Origin: Saccharothrix sp. S26
GTDB taxonomy: Bacteria > Actinomycetota > Actinomycetes > Mycobacteriales > Pseudonocardiaceae
Reading direction: 5' to 3'
Assembly (NCBI RefSeq): GCF_021390395.1
Contig: NZ_JAJUWT010000016.1
Coordinates: 180,492 to 244,491 of the forward strand
Length of the DNA stretch: 64,000 nt
The number at the start of each line of letters is the position of its first letter. Within the stretch, counting starts at the first letter, position 1. Below the pieces are notes generated by a model. That model made no database searches and was not told the DNA's origin. It saw only the letters and a list, made by a program, of their open reading frames with translations. Shown piece by piece: positions 35,423 through 43,018 of the stretch. The position numbers and the translations under genes were made by a program.

Positions 35423-36568
35423 ATGACAAGCAAGGTGACGGGGAGCGCCTCGGACCGAGGGTGGTTACCCGAGCGGTGTGACGTCGGAGACGGCGCGGAG
35501 GCGATGCCGGCCTGGGCACGGTTCGTCGGCCGTCGCGACGCGCTGTTGGAGGAGTACGGCGCGAGGCTGCGGGCGATGCACTCCGCCCTGGCCGAGGACG
35601 AGGAGACGTTGCGCAGCTGCGTCGAGCACGCCAGGTCGATCCTGGACGAGTGCGCCGCCGGTATGCGCGAGGGCCGGGTGGTGAGCTGCGAGGACGCCTG
35701 GGCGATGGCCTCGGAGATCGGCGCCCGGCGGGCGGCGGGCAACGTGCACCCGGTCGAGTCGCTGCGGGCCGCGGCCGTGCTGATCGAGCTGACCGTGCGG
35801 ACGCTGCAAGAGATCTGCGCCGACGACCCGGCCGCCGTGCCCCTGCTCTGCACGGCGGTGCTCACCCTCAACCAGTCGATCTCGCTGCGGATGCACGTGG
35901 CGTCCATCGCCTACGACCGGTTCCTGTTCGATCGGTTCCAGCGCGCCCAGGCCGACGGCGTGCACACCCTCGCCCGCGAGATCCACGACCACGTGGGCAA
36001 CGGCGTGAGCCTGGCGCACCGGCAACTGGAGCTGTACGAGGTCCTGCACTCGGAGGGCTGCGGCATCGCGCGGGACCGCGTCGCGCGAGCCCGCCTGGTG
36101 CTCACCGAGACGCTGGACACCACCCGCAGGCTGATCGCCGGCTTGCGGGCACGGGTGCCGGTCACCGGGCTGCGGGAAGCGCTGGAGGCGTTCGTCGCCT
36201 CGGCCGACTCGCCCTCCACCGAAGTGGACGTCGTCGTGGAGGGCGACGAGAACCGGCTGTCGCACGACGTGGCGGGCGAGCTCTACACGGTCGTCCGCGA
36301 AGCGCTGCGCAACGCGCTCCAGCACGCGGGCGCCTCGCGGATCTCCGCGCTCGTCACGATCACGCCGTGGCGGGTGGTCGCCGTGGTCGAGGACAACGGC
36401 GCCGGGTTCGACCGCCGCCGCCGCGCCGCCGGGCACGGGCTCGCCTCGATGACCGAGCGCACCACGCTGCTCGGCGGCGAGCTGACCATCACCAGCGCCC
36501 GCGGCGCGGGCACCCGCCTGGAGGTCACGATCCCCTTGATGGAGGCGGGACATGCCATCGGTGCATGA
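35423..36568 (+). CDS. Soluble NarL-type sensor histidine kinase (first pair)
   Basis: A 381-residue kinase with no membrane helix. Residues 1-175 are a helical N-terminal region rich in acidic residues and without a recognised sensor domain. The HisKA_3 box LAREIHDHVGNGVSLAHRQL holds the phospho-acceptor H188. The HATPase_c domain runs from about residue 290, with REALRNALQHAGA (N box) and EDNGAGFD (G1). ATG 35423 has GGAG 6 bases upstream. Its end overlaps the response regulator by 17 bases. A cytosolic signal is implied. The pair at 37213-38927 is a diverged copy in the opposite orientation. Confidence 0.92.
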   Translation: MTSKVTGSASDRGWLPERCDVGDGAEAMPAWARFVGRRDALLEEYGARLRAMHSALAEDEETLRSCVEHARSILDECAAGMREGRVVSCEDAWAMASEIGARRAAGNVHPVESLRAAAVLIELTVRTLQEICADDPAAVPLLCTAVLTLNQSISLRMHVASIAYDRFLFDRFQRAQADGVHTLAREIHDHVGNGVSLAHRQLELYEVLHSEGCGIARDRVARARLVLTETLDTTRRLIAGLRARVPVTGLREALEAFVASADSPSTEVDVVVEGDENRLSHDVAGELYTVVREALRNALQHAGASRISALVTITPWRVVAVVEDNGAGFDRRRRAAGHGLASMTERTTLLGGELTITSARGAGTRLEVTIPLMEAGHAIGA

Positions 36569-37268
36569 CCGCACGCCGATCCGGATCGTCGTCGCCGACG
36601 ACCACACGCTGCTGCGCGAGGCGGTCTGCGACATGCTCCGGATGGAGTCCGGGTTCCTGATCGTCGGCGAGGCCGACGACGGCGCCAGCGCGGTGGTGAT
36701 GGCCGAGCGGACGCAGCCCGACGTGGTGCTGCTCGACGTGGGGATGCCGGGCAACCACCCGGCGTTCACCGTTCGCAGGATCGCCGAGGTCGCCCCGGAC
36801 GCCCAGGTCCTCATCGTGAGCATGTACGCCGAGCAGCGGCTGGTGCAGGAGCTGTTGTCGCTGGGCGTGCGCGGCTACCTGCACAAGAGCGTGAGCAGGC
36901 AGGAACTGGCCGCGGCCATCCGCACGGTGTGCGCCGACACCCGGCGGGTCGTCGTCTCGGTGGCGTGGACGCCCAGCACCGAGACCGACGACGAGGGCGG
37001 GCTGCTGTCCACCCGGGAGCGCGAGGTGCTGGCGCTGGTCGCCCAGGCGATGAGCAACCGGCAGATCGCGACCCGGCTGGACATCACCGAGGGGACGGTG
37101 AAGCGGCACCTGCGCAACGTCTTCGGCAAGCTGGCCGCGGTGTCCCGGATCGACGCGGTCAACAAGGCGGTGGCCGCGGGCCTGATCCCGGCGCCGGAGG
37201 ACCGGCGGGCGCTCAGTCCACGAGCGGTGGGCGGAGCGGGGCGGGGCGGTGCGCCTGGGGCGGGCTGA
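36552..37268 (+). CDS. NarL/FixJ response regulator (first pair)
   Basis: A 238-residue regulator. The receiver domain has the acidic pair in VVADDHTLLREA, the phosphorylation site D62 (VVLLDVGMPG) and the lysine in GYLHKSVSRQEL. The LuxR-type helix-turn-helix is at about residues 150-210 (LSTREREVLALVAQAMSNRQ; ITEGTVKRHLRNVFGKL). It is translationally coupled to the kinase. Its last 56 bases overlap the end of the opposing regulator gene, so the two transcripts are antisense at their 3' ends. A candidate binder of the shared cluster motif. Confidence 0.93.
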   Translation: MPSVHDRTPIRIVVADDHTLLREAVCDMLRMESGFLIVGEADDGASAVVMAERTQPDVVLLDVGMPGNHPAFTVRRIAEVAPDAQVLIVSMYAEQRLVQELLSLGVRGYLHKSVSRQELAAAIRTVCADTRRVVVSVAWTPSTETDDEGGLLSTREREVLALVAQAMSNRQIATRLDITEGTVKRHLRNVFGKLAAVSRIDAVNKAVAAGLIPAPEDRRALSPRAVGGAGRGGAPGAG

Positions 37269-37905
37269 TGAGCCCGGCGTCGACGGCCTTGTTCACCGCG
37301 TCGATGCGCGACACCGCACCGATCTTGGCGAAGATGTTGTGCAGGTGGCGCTTGACGGTGGCCTCGGTGATGCCCAGGCGCGCGGCGATCTGGCGGTTGC
37401 TCAACGCCTGCGCGACCAGTTCGAGCAGACCCCGCTCACGGCGCGAGAGCGGGGTCTCGCGGTCGTCGTTCCGGTCGATGCCCGCCGCGGCCGGCGACAC
37501 CGAGATCTGCACCGACCGGTCGTCGCGGACCGTGCTGCGGATGACCGAGACCAGGTGCTGCCTGCTGACGCCCTTGCTCAGGTAGCCGCGCACGCCCTGG
37601 GCGAGCATGTCCTGCACGAACGCGGGCGTGTCGTACATGCTCAGGATCACCACGCGGGTGCGCGGCGCCACCTCCCGCAACCGCTGCACGGTCAGCGCCG
37701 CCGGGATGCCGGGCATGTCGATGTCCAGCAGCACCACGTCGGGGCACAGCCGGGCGGCCGCCGACACCACCGCCATGCCGTCGCCCACGTCGCCGACGAC
37801 GGTGAAGTCCGGTTCGGCGTCGAGCGACTCGCGCAGCATCTCCCGCAGGATCACGTGGTCGTCGGCGAGCAGGATGGTGATCCCGCCGGGGTGCGCCGAG
37901 GTCAC
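37213..37905 (-). CDS. NarL/FixJ response regulator (second pair)
   Basis: A 230-residue regulator closely resembling the one at 36552: LLADDHVILREML, phosphorylation site D61 (VVLLDIDMPG), GYLSKGVSRQHL, and the LuxR helix-turn-helix LSRRERGLLELVAQALSNRQ with ITEATVKRHLHNIFAKIGAV. The recognition helices of the two regulators are nearly the same, so they may bind similar DNA. GTG start at 37905 overlaps the kinase stop (GTGA). It converges on the first pair. Confidence 0.93.
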   Translation of the reverse strand: MTSAHPGGITILLADDHVILREMLRESLDAEPDFTVVGDVGDGMAVVSAAARLCPDVVLLDIDMPGIPAALTVQRLREVAPRTRVVILSMYDTPAFVQDMLAQGVRGYLSKGVSRQHLVSVIRSTVRDDRSVQISVSPAAAGIDRNDDRETPLSRRERGLLELVAQALSNRQIAARLGITEATVKRHLHNIFAKIGAVSRIDAVNKAVDAGLISPPQAHRPAPLRPPLVD

Positions 37906-38927
37906 GGCAGCGGCAGCTCGACGTCGACGCGCGACCCCGTGGCCGTCGCGGTCACCACGCAGCTGCCGCCCAGCGAACCGGCGCGCTCGCGCATGGACAC
38001 CAGGCCGAAACCCTGGCGTGCCGCCGCGCGCGCCGGGTCGAAGCCGATGCCGTCGTCCTCCACCGACGCGGTGATCCGCTCACTGGTGATGTCCACCAGC
38101 ACCACGGCCTTCTCCGCCGCCGCGTGGGCGAACACGTTGAGCAGGGCCTCGCGCAGGATCAGGAACAGCTCCTTGCGGTGCCGGTCGGGCACGAGCCGCT
38201 GGTTGCCGGTGACCTTGACGTGCACCACGGTCCGCCACGCGCCCGCCGTGTCAGCGAACGCGACGATCTCCTGCTCCAGGTCCAACGCCGCCGGACCGTC
38301 GGAGAACTCGGTGATGAGCTGGCGCACGATGGACAACGCCGCGGACAGGTGCTCCCGCGCGCCGCTGATCCGCTTCGCGGCGGCGGCGCGGTCGTCGGCC
38401 GCCTGGTACAGCTCGCCCAGCTCCAACTGGTGCATGGCGATGCTCAGCTCGTGGCCCAGCTGGTCGTGCACCTCGCGGGCGAGCTGGCGGCGCTCGCGGC
38501 GGCGCGCCTCGTCGGCGGTGCGCAGGATGGAGTTGTCGTAGGAGTCGCCGATGGCGTGCACCTGGGACGCGAGGTTGCGGTGCAGCACGGTCAGCACCGC
38601 GGCCAGGTCCGGCACGAGCTGCGGCTGCTCGGCCGCGACCCGCAGCAGCTCGGCCAGCACCACGTCCATCAGGACGCCGGTGCCGCCGGGCGGCGCGGAC
38701 TGCTCCTGCGGCTGCGGCTGGACCGGCGGCGCCGAGCGGGCCAGGTCGGTGACCGTGGCGGTGAGGATGGCGTCCGCCCGCGACAGGCACTCGGGCAGCA
38801 CGGCCGGGTCCTTGCCGAGCAGGCTCCCGCTCTCGCGCAGCTTGATCTCCAACCGCGCCAGGATCTCGGCGCGGCGGTCGGCGAGCAGGCCACCGGCGGT
38901 GACGTCCTCGGCACGTGCCTTCGGCAT
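37902..38927 (-). CDS. Soluble NarL-type sensor histidine kinase (second pair)
   Basis: A 341-residue kinase without membrane helices, built like the one at 35423: a helical N-terminus with a Pro/Gln-rich linker (VQPQPQEQSAPP near residues 69-80), HisKA_3 box QLAREVHDQLGHELSIAMHQ with H154, and HATPase_c motifs REALLNVFAHAAA and EDDGIGFD. ATG 38927 has GGGGGGA about 6 bases upstream, better than ATG 38951. It lies 142 bases behind the HAD phosphatase on the same strand, so it may be read through from the AvrD operon. Signal unknown, probably cytosolic. Confidence 0.92.
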   Translation of the reverse strand: MPKARAEDVTAGGLLADRRAEILARLEIKLRESGSLLGKDPAVLPECLSRADAILTATVTDLARSAPPVQPQPQEQSAPPGGTGVLMDVVLAELLRVAAEQPQLVPDLAAVLTVLHRNLASQVHAIGDSYDNSILRTADEARRRERRQLAREVHDQLGHELSIAMHQLELGELYQAADDRAAAAKRISGAREHLSAALSIVRQLITEFSDGPAALDLEQEIVAFADTAGAWRTVVHVKVTGNQRLVPDRHRKELFLILREALLNVFAHAAAEKAVVLVDITSERITASVEDDGIGFDPARAAARQGFGLVSMRERAGSLGGSCVVTATATGSRVDVELPLP

Positions 38928-39069
38928 CTCGATCCCCCCAAGTTCCCGCATCCCGCACGTCGAGGGCACGGCACTGTGCGTGATGCCGATGATACCGCTC
39001 GCGGCCGGCGTTTCCGGTGAGGTCCACCGCGACGCTGCGGTGAACCGCGATGGACCCCACCGGGCGGCC

Positions 39070-39735
39070 TCACCCCGCGACACCGGCGAGGGCCGGCCAG
39101 CCGCGGTCCGCGGCGTGCGCGACGAGCGCCGGGTCGGCGCCCACGACCACCGGGCGTCCCACCAGGTCCAACAGCGGCAGGTCGCTGACGTGGTCGCCGT
39201 AGGCCGAGCACGCCGCCAGGTCCACGCCGAGGGCCTCGGCGCAGTCGCGCACCGCCGCCGCCTTCGCCGCGCCGATCATCGGCGTGGCGATCGACCCGGT
39301 GTAGCGGCCGTCGCGCACCTCCGGCCGTGAGCACAGCACCACGTCGGCGCCCACGTGCTCGGCGATCGGGTCCAGGCACGGCGGGAAGGAGCCGGACACC
39401 AGCACGACCGCCTCGCCCGCCGCGGCGTGCGCGCGCAGCCGGTCGAGCACCGGCTCGTGGAACAGCCGTCCGCCGCGCAGCTCCGCGTCGAACCACGCCC
39501 GCCCGTGCCCGGCCAGCTCCGCCTCGCCCGTGCCCGCGAAGGTCCGGAAGTACTCGGCCAGGGCGGCGGTGCGGGTCCCGGTCTCGCCGGCCCGCCGCAC
39601 GCGCTCGCGCACGTCCGCGTACTCGGTCCCCGGGCGCCCGCGCAGCCGCAGGTGGAAGGCCAGGAAGCGGAAGATGCTCTTGACCGCGATCAGGGTGTCG
39701 TCGACGTCGAAGAACGCGGCGGCCGGCCCGCTCAC
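39070..39735 (-). CDS. HAD-IB phosphatase (SerB-like)
   Basis: A 221-residue HAD-superfamily hydrolase of subfamily IB. Motif I is FFDVDDTL with nucleophile D10 and general acid D12; motif II is VLVSGSFPP; motif IV is AYGDHVSDLPLL. It removes phosphate from small phosphomonoesters. GTG start overlaps the acyl carrier protein stop (GTGA), so the two are co-translated. In A-factor-type pathways a phosphatase removes the phosphate contributed by the sugar/triose phosphate; the same role here behind an AvrD-family enzyme is a reasonable inference. Confidence 0.9.
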   Translation of the reverse strand: MSGPAAAFFDVDDTLIAVKSIFRFLAFHLRLRGRPGTEYADVRERVRRAGETGTRTAALAEYFRTFAGTGEAELAGHGRAWFDAELRGGRLFHEPVLDRLRAHAAAGEAVVLVSGSFPPCLDPIAEHVGADVVLCSRPEVRDGRYTGSIATPMIGAAKAAAVRDCAEALGVDLAACSAYGDHVSDLPLLDLVGRPVVVGADPALVAHAADRGWPALAGVAG

Positions 39736-39971
39736 ACCGCGACCCGCTTGGCCTCGACCAGCGACGCGGCCTCGGCCAGGCTCAGCTCCGGTGTCAGCTC
39801 GCCGTCGGGCAGCTTCACGCCGAAGCGGCGCTCCAGCACCACGGACAGCTCGACCAGCACCAGCGAGTCGACGTCCAGGTCGTCGAAGGTGACGTCGGCG
39901 GCCATGTCGTCGCCGAACACCCCGTACTTCTCCACGAGCGCGGTGCGGATCACGTCAACCACGGTTTCCAC
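39732..39971 (-). CDS. Stand-alone acyl carrier protein
   Basis: A 79-residue acidic four-helix carrier protein. The phosphopantetheine site is S36 in LDVDSLVLVELSVVLE, matching the D-S-L motif. GTG start at 39971 with AAAGGGGA 8 bases upstream. It sits between the P-loop NTPase gene (35 bases) and the HAD phosphatase (4-base overlap). With the KAS III encoded 9 kb away it could carry a dedicated acyl or beta-ketoacyl chain for the AvrD-family enzyme. Confidence 0.93.
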   Translation of the reverse strand: METVVDVIRTALVEKYGVFGDDMAADVTFDDLDVDSLVLVELSVVLERRFGVKLPDGELTPELSLAEAASLVEAKRVAV

Positions 39972-40006
39972 GGTCTTGTCCCCTTTCGACGGGTGTTCTC
40001 GGCAGG

Positions 40007-40717
40007 TCAGACGGAGGCGGTGGCGCGCTCGGTCTCGACGCGCACGTCCATCGCCGCGTACTCGGCCTCGGCCAGCGCGATCGCGCTGTCGACGTCACGG
40101 GCCACCGGCAGGTCGAAGATCTCGGTGATGCGGCGCAGCCGCTCGGGCAGCGTGCCGCCGACGACGTGGTAGGGGATGCCCAGCTCGGTCAGCGTGGCCC
40201 GCAGGTGCTCGTCGGACAGCGACCGGAACCGCTCGTTGACCGGGCGGTGGCCGTCCTCGGCCAGCGGCAGCTCGTTGGGCAGGTGCACGAACGCGTCGAA
40301 GGTGGCCTTCACGTGCCGCTTGAACGCGTGCCCGAGCTGGGCCATGACCTCCTCGAAGAACGCCAGCTCCGGCGTCTTCTCGACCGACTCCAGGTCGGAC
40401 AGGTGCACCGAGTCGTTGGGGTTGATGCCGACGGTCACGCGCACCGCGCCGTAGATCCACTCCTGCAACGACGAGCCGTCGGAGATGAAGCCGTCCCACA
40501 GCCTGCTCTCGTGCACCGCGCGGTCGACGTGCCGCACGACGATCATCTGGAGCAGCTCCGCGGCGGTGCACTCCTCCAGTGCCTTGCCGGGCGCGGCTTC
40601 GGGCAGGATCTCGCGCATGGTCTTGGCCCGGGTCCGCGGGATGCCGGTGTAGTGCGACAGCGCCATCCCGGTGATGGTCTTGCCGGAGGAGTACGTTCCG
40701 GAGATTCCCAACCGCAT
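40007..40717 (-). CDS. P-loop NTPase (AAA/NadR-like kinase fold)
   Basis: A 236-residue protein with Walker A GTYSSGKT at residues 7-14. The layout (GISGTYSSGKTITGMALSHY; a DAFVHLPNELPL strand; KRHVKATFDAF) is that of the small AAA-domain/NadR-like nucleoside-kinase group. It could phosphorylate a sugar or nucleoside, or act as an ATP-dependent switch. It lies between the AvrD-family gene (57 bases) and the acyl carrier protein gene in one operon. A kinase supplying a phosphorylated sugar to the condensing step would fit, but this is speculation. Confidence 0.82.
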   Translation of the reverse strand: MRLGISGTYSSGKTITGMALSHYTGIPRTRAKTMREILPEAAPGKALEECTAAELLQMIVVRHVDRAVHESRLWDGFISDGSSLQEWIYGAVRVTVGINPNDSVHLSDLESVEKTPELAFFEEVMAQLGHAFKRHVKATFDAFVHLPNELPLAEDGHRPVNERFRSLSDEHLRATLTELGIPYHVVGGTLPERLRRITEIFDLPVARDVDSAIALAEAEYAAMDVRVETERATASV

Positions 40718-40774
40718 TGTGTTGTCCGCCTTCGCTTCTCGGTGAGCCGGGATCGGTGGAGCGGGTTCTGGGGG

Positions 40775-41773
40775 TCAGGTGGAGGTGGGGAGCCGGTGCG
40801 CGACGGAGCACCGGGTGAGCACGCCGAGGCTGTCGCCGACGATCGTGGCGGTGCGCCAGACGCCGTTCGGCGTCTCCAGCAGGGCCGGGTCGACCAGCTC
40901 GGCGGTCGCCGGGAACCAGTCACCCGCGCGGCGGCCGGCGGGCGGGCAGGCGGTGATCGTGGTGTGCCGCATCCACAGCGTGTCGCTGGACGCGCGGTCC
41001 ATGCGGTCGATGGCGTACAGCAGCACCTGGCCCAGCTGGAGGGCCACCACGAACGAGTCGATCATCGACACGACGGGTCCCGCGGCCGAGTCGACCCCGG
41101 CGATGGTGAACGCGTCGTCCGGCGGCTCCACCAGGACGTTCGCGGTGGCGTGCGCGGTGGGCACGTCGACGACCACGTCCGCGACCGCCTGCCGCCACGC
41201 GCGGAAACCACCGCCGTACAGGCCGGGGTAGTCCGCGCCGAACAGGGCGTCGAGGTCGGCCGCGCGCCGGTCGGGCTCGCCCGCGTCGTGCTCCAGCAGC
41301 ACCCGGACCCGCATGGCGGCGACCTTGACGTCCACCGCGGACAGCCGTCGCCCGTCGCCCGCGGCCTCGGCCGAGACGTGCTTGGCGGCGACCGGCAGCG
41401 AGAGGAGGTTGCCCTCGACGGGCTTGGCGGGCGCCTTGATGTCCACCCGGCGCAGCCACGTCCGGCCGCGGGCGGCCGGGTCGAGGTCGTTGCGCCGCGC
41501 GGTCAGCAGCTCGGCCGCCCGCACCGCGAGGATCAGCACGTCGATGGTGGACAGGTGGGGCCGCAGCTCGGCGTCCTCGGTCTTGCGCGACCAGTCCGCC
41601 GGGTAGCGGATCTCGACCGTCGAGACCAGCCCGTCGGCCACGCCGCTCAGGCGGGTGCCGCCGACCGCGTAGTCCACCCGGCGGTAACCCGAGCCGAAGA
41701 ACCGGGTGGCGCCGGGGCCCAGGTGGTCGTCCACGGACTTGAGCAGCAGCACCGGGCTGTCGGTCGAAGTCAT
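40775..41773 (-). CDS. AvrD-family protein (syringolide synthase-like)
   Basis: A 332-residue protein with the AvrD opening SVDDHLGPGATRFFGSGYRR and a central PHLSTIDVLILAVRAAELL helix reminiscent of hot-dog-fold enzymes. AvrD of Pseudomonas syringae is known to direct synthesis of syringolides, acylated xylulose-derived lactones made from a beta-ketoacyl chain, and is a functional analogue of AfsA (A-factor synthase). First gene of the operon with NTPase, acyl carrier protein and HAD phosphatase. ATG 41773 has AAAGGGGA 6 bases upstream. Family call rests on recalled conserved wording; the product is inferred. Confidence 0.75.
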   Translation of the reverse strand: MTSTDSPVLLLKSVDDHLGPGATRFFGSGYRRVDYAVGGTRLSGVADGLVSTVEIRYPADWSRKTEDAELRPHLSTIDVLILAVRAAELLTARRNDLDPAARGRTWLRRVDIKAPAKPVEGNLLSLPVAAKHVSAEAAGDGRRLSAVDVKVAAMRVRVLLEHDAGEPDRRAADLDALFGADYPGLYGGGFRAWRQAVADVVVDVPTAHATANVLVEPPDDAFTIAGVDSAAGPVVSMIDSFVVALQLGQVLLYAIDRMDRASSDTLWMRHTTITACPPAGRRAGDWFPATAELVDPALLETPNGVWRTATIVGDSLGVLTRCSVAHRLPTST

Positions 41774-41865
41774 GTCGGTCCCCTTTCGCTCATTCCGGGG
41801 ACGACGTTAGAGCGCGGTGCGCGTTTCCGGCGGGGTCCGTACCACCTATTGCCCCGGCGATTCTC

Positions 41866-41880
41866 CTAAAGTGGTAGTCG
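41866..41880. promoter_or_regulatory. Shared cluster motif upstream of the AvrD operon
   Basis: CTAAAGTGGTAGTCG, 93 bases upstream of the AvrD-family start. TACCAC at 41840-41845 and GTGGTA at 41871-41876 form an inverted pair 25 bases apart, possibly flanking the promoter. Confidence 0.5.
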
Positions 41881-41899
41881 GCACCGGGGCGAAACCGGG

Positions 41900-41929
41900 A
41901 AAGGCCGGCACCCGCGGGTGCCGGCCTTT
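41900..41929. terminator. Perfect hairpin terminator after the azoreductase
   Basis: A perfect 30-base palindrome, arms 41900-41914 and 41915-41929, ending in AAA/TTTT on either side. It lies 14 bases beyond the azoreductase stop on the minus strand. Confidence 0.88.
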
Positions 41930-41942
41930 TCGTCGAGACGGG

Positions 41943-42569
41943 TCAGAACGTCGAAGCGAGGTCTTCCGCCTTGGCCACCGCCGCAGCCAGGGCGCTTTCG
42001 GGGTCGGCGAGCATCCCGTTGCCGTCGAAGTGCAGCTCGGTCACGTCGGTGATGCCGACGAACCGCAGCCAGTCGTTGAAGAACGTGCTGCGGAAGTCCA
42101 CGCCGAACTCCTGCGGCACGCCCGCGGTGTAGACCCCGCTGGAGTAGACGACGAACGCCTTGCGCCCGGTCATCAGGCCGCTGTACCCGGCGGCGGGGTC
42201 GAAGCCGAAGACCCAGCCGGGCTGCGTCACCACGTCGATCCAGTGCTTGAGGGCGTACGGCACGCCCGCGTTCCACATCGGGATGTTGAAGACGTACTCG
42301 TCGGCCGCGGCGAACCGGTCGAACACCGCCCGCGCCTGGCTCCAGACGTCGATTTGCTCGGGGGTCTGCTCCTGCCCCGAGAACGCGGCCATCTTGGCCG
42401 CGGCGGCCGTGGTGCCGAAATCGGGCAGGCCGTCGTCGAACACCGACAGCACGTCGACCTTCGTCTCCGGCTTGCGGTCCTTGTAAGCGGACAGGAACGC
42501 CCCGGCGATGGCGAGCGACTGGCTCGCCGCGCCTCGCGGCGAGGCGTTCACGTGCAGCAGTTGGCTCAT
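41943..42569 (-). CDS. azoR: FMN-dependent NADH:quinone/azo reductase
   Basis: A 208-residue flavodoxin-like reductase of the AzoR/AcpD family, acting on quinones and azo compounds by two-electron transfer from NADH. It begins LLHVNASPRGAASQSLAIA (FMN phosphate loop) and contains FNIPMWNAGVPYALKHWID, the family's central FMN-binding motif, and YSSGVYT. Length is normal. Its promoter region carries two copies of the cluster motif, tying it to the AvrD/KAS III block; detoxifying or reducing a quinone-like product is possible. A strong terminator separates it from the AvrD operon. Confidence 0.93.
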   Translation of the reverse strand: MSQLLHVNASPRGAASQSLAIAGAFLSAYKDRKPETKVDVLSVFDDGLPDFGTTAAAAKMAAFSGQEQTPEQIDVWSQARAVFDRFAAADEYVFNIPMWNAGVPYALKHWIDVVTQPGWVFGFDPAAGYSGLMTGRKAFVVYSSGVYTAGVPQEFGVDFRSTFFNDWLRFVGITDVTELHFDGNGMLADPESALAAAVAKAEDLASTF

Positions 42570-42646
42570 GTGGCAGTGCCTTCCAGGTTCGGGAGCCGGC
42601 CTGTGCCATCAAAGGGACGTCCCGGCCCGGATTCAATGCCACTGCC

Positions 42647-42680
42647 ACTTTGGTCGTGCGCCCGTGCATCGAAAGTTGTA
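42647..42680. promoter_or_regulatory. Two copies of the cluster motif upstream of azoR
   Basis: GCATCGAAAGTTGTA (42666-42680) in the same orientation as the other copies, and CCACTTTGGTCGTG (42650-42663) in the opposite orientation, giving an inverted pair about 80-110 bases upstream of azoR. Confidence 0.5.
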
Positions 42681-42790
42681 GCGCGCGGCGCGGGCGCGAC
42701 CGAGGACCCGTCCGTCGTGCTCCGGGCGGGTCCTCGTGCGCCGGGCCAGGGGTAGGAGGTGGCCCTCGGCCTCATCGGGCACCGGGCGTC

Positions 42791-42802
42791 GTTAGCGCTA
42801 AC
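42791..42802. promoter_or_regulatory. LacI-type operator GTTAGCGCTAAC
   Basis: Perfect 12-bp palindrome in the region between azoR and the GH3 gene. An identical site occurs at 55161-55172 between the lacI gene and the GH2 gene, so the same regulator probably binds both. Confidence 0.75.
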
Positions 42803-42895
42803 ATTCGATGTTCGGCGAAACTCGCGCGCAACGTGACCGGGTCGTAGTCGTATCCCGCGTGACGCGCACGTGTCAAGAGGCGCCTGTCAAGTGAA

Positions 42896-42905
42896 TTAGC
42901 GTTAA
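42896..42905. promoter_or_regulatory. Second, imperfect TTAGCGYTAA operator
   Basis: TTAGCGTTAA, one base from the perfect site, about 45 bases upstream of the candidate -10 element of the GH3 operon. Confidence 0.6.
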
Positions 42906-42950
42906 CAACGTCCGTTCCGGCAGGTTGTTGCGTCCGTCACGACCGCCCTC

Positions 42951-42976
42951 TACGGTGGCCAGTCGAAGCGCTTCGA
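42951..42976 (+). promoter_or_regulatory. GH3 operon promoter end with overlapping palindrome
   Basis: TACGGT (42951-42956) is a candidate -10 element. TCGAAGCGCTTCGA (42963-42976), a perfect 14-bp palindrome with the AGCGCT core, covers the expected transcription start, where a LacI-family repressor would block initiation. Confidence 0.6.
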
Positions 42977-43018
42977 TGACGAGGGAGCTCCGGGTTCCCC
43001 GAGACGAAGGGTCGATCC

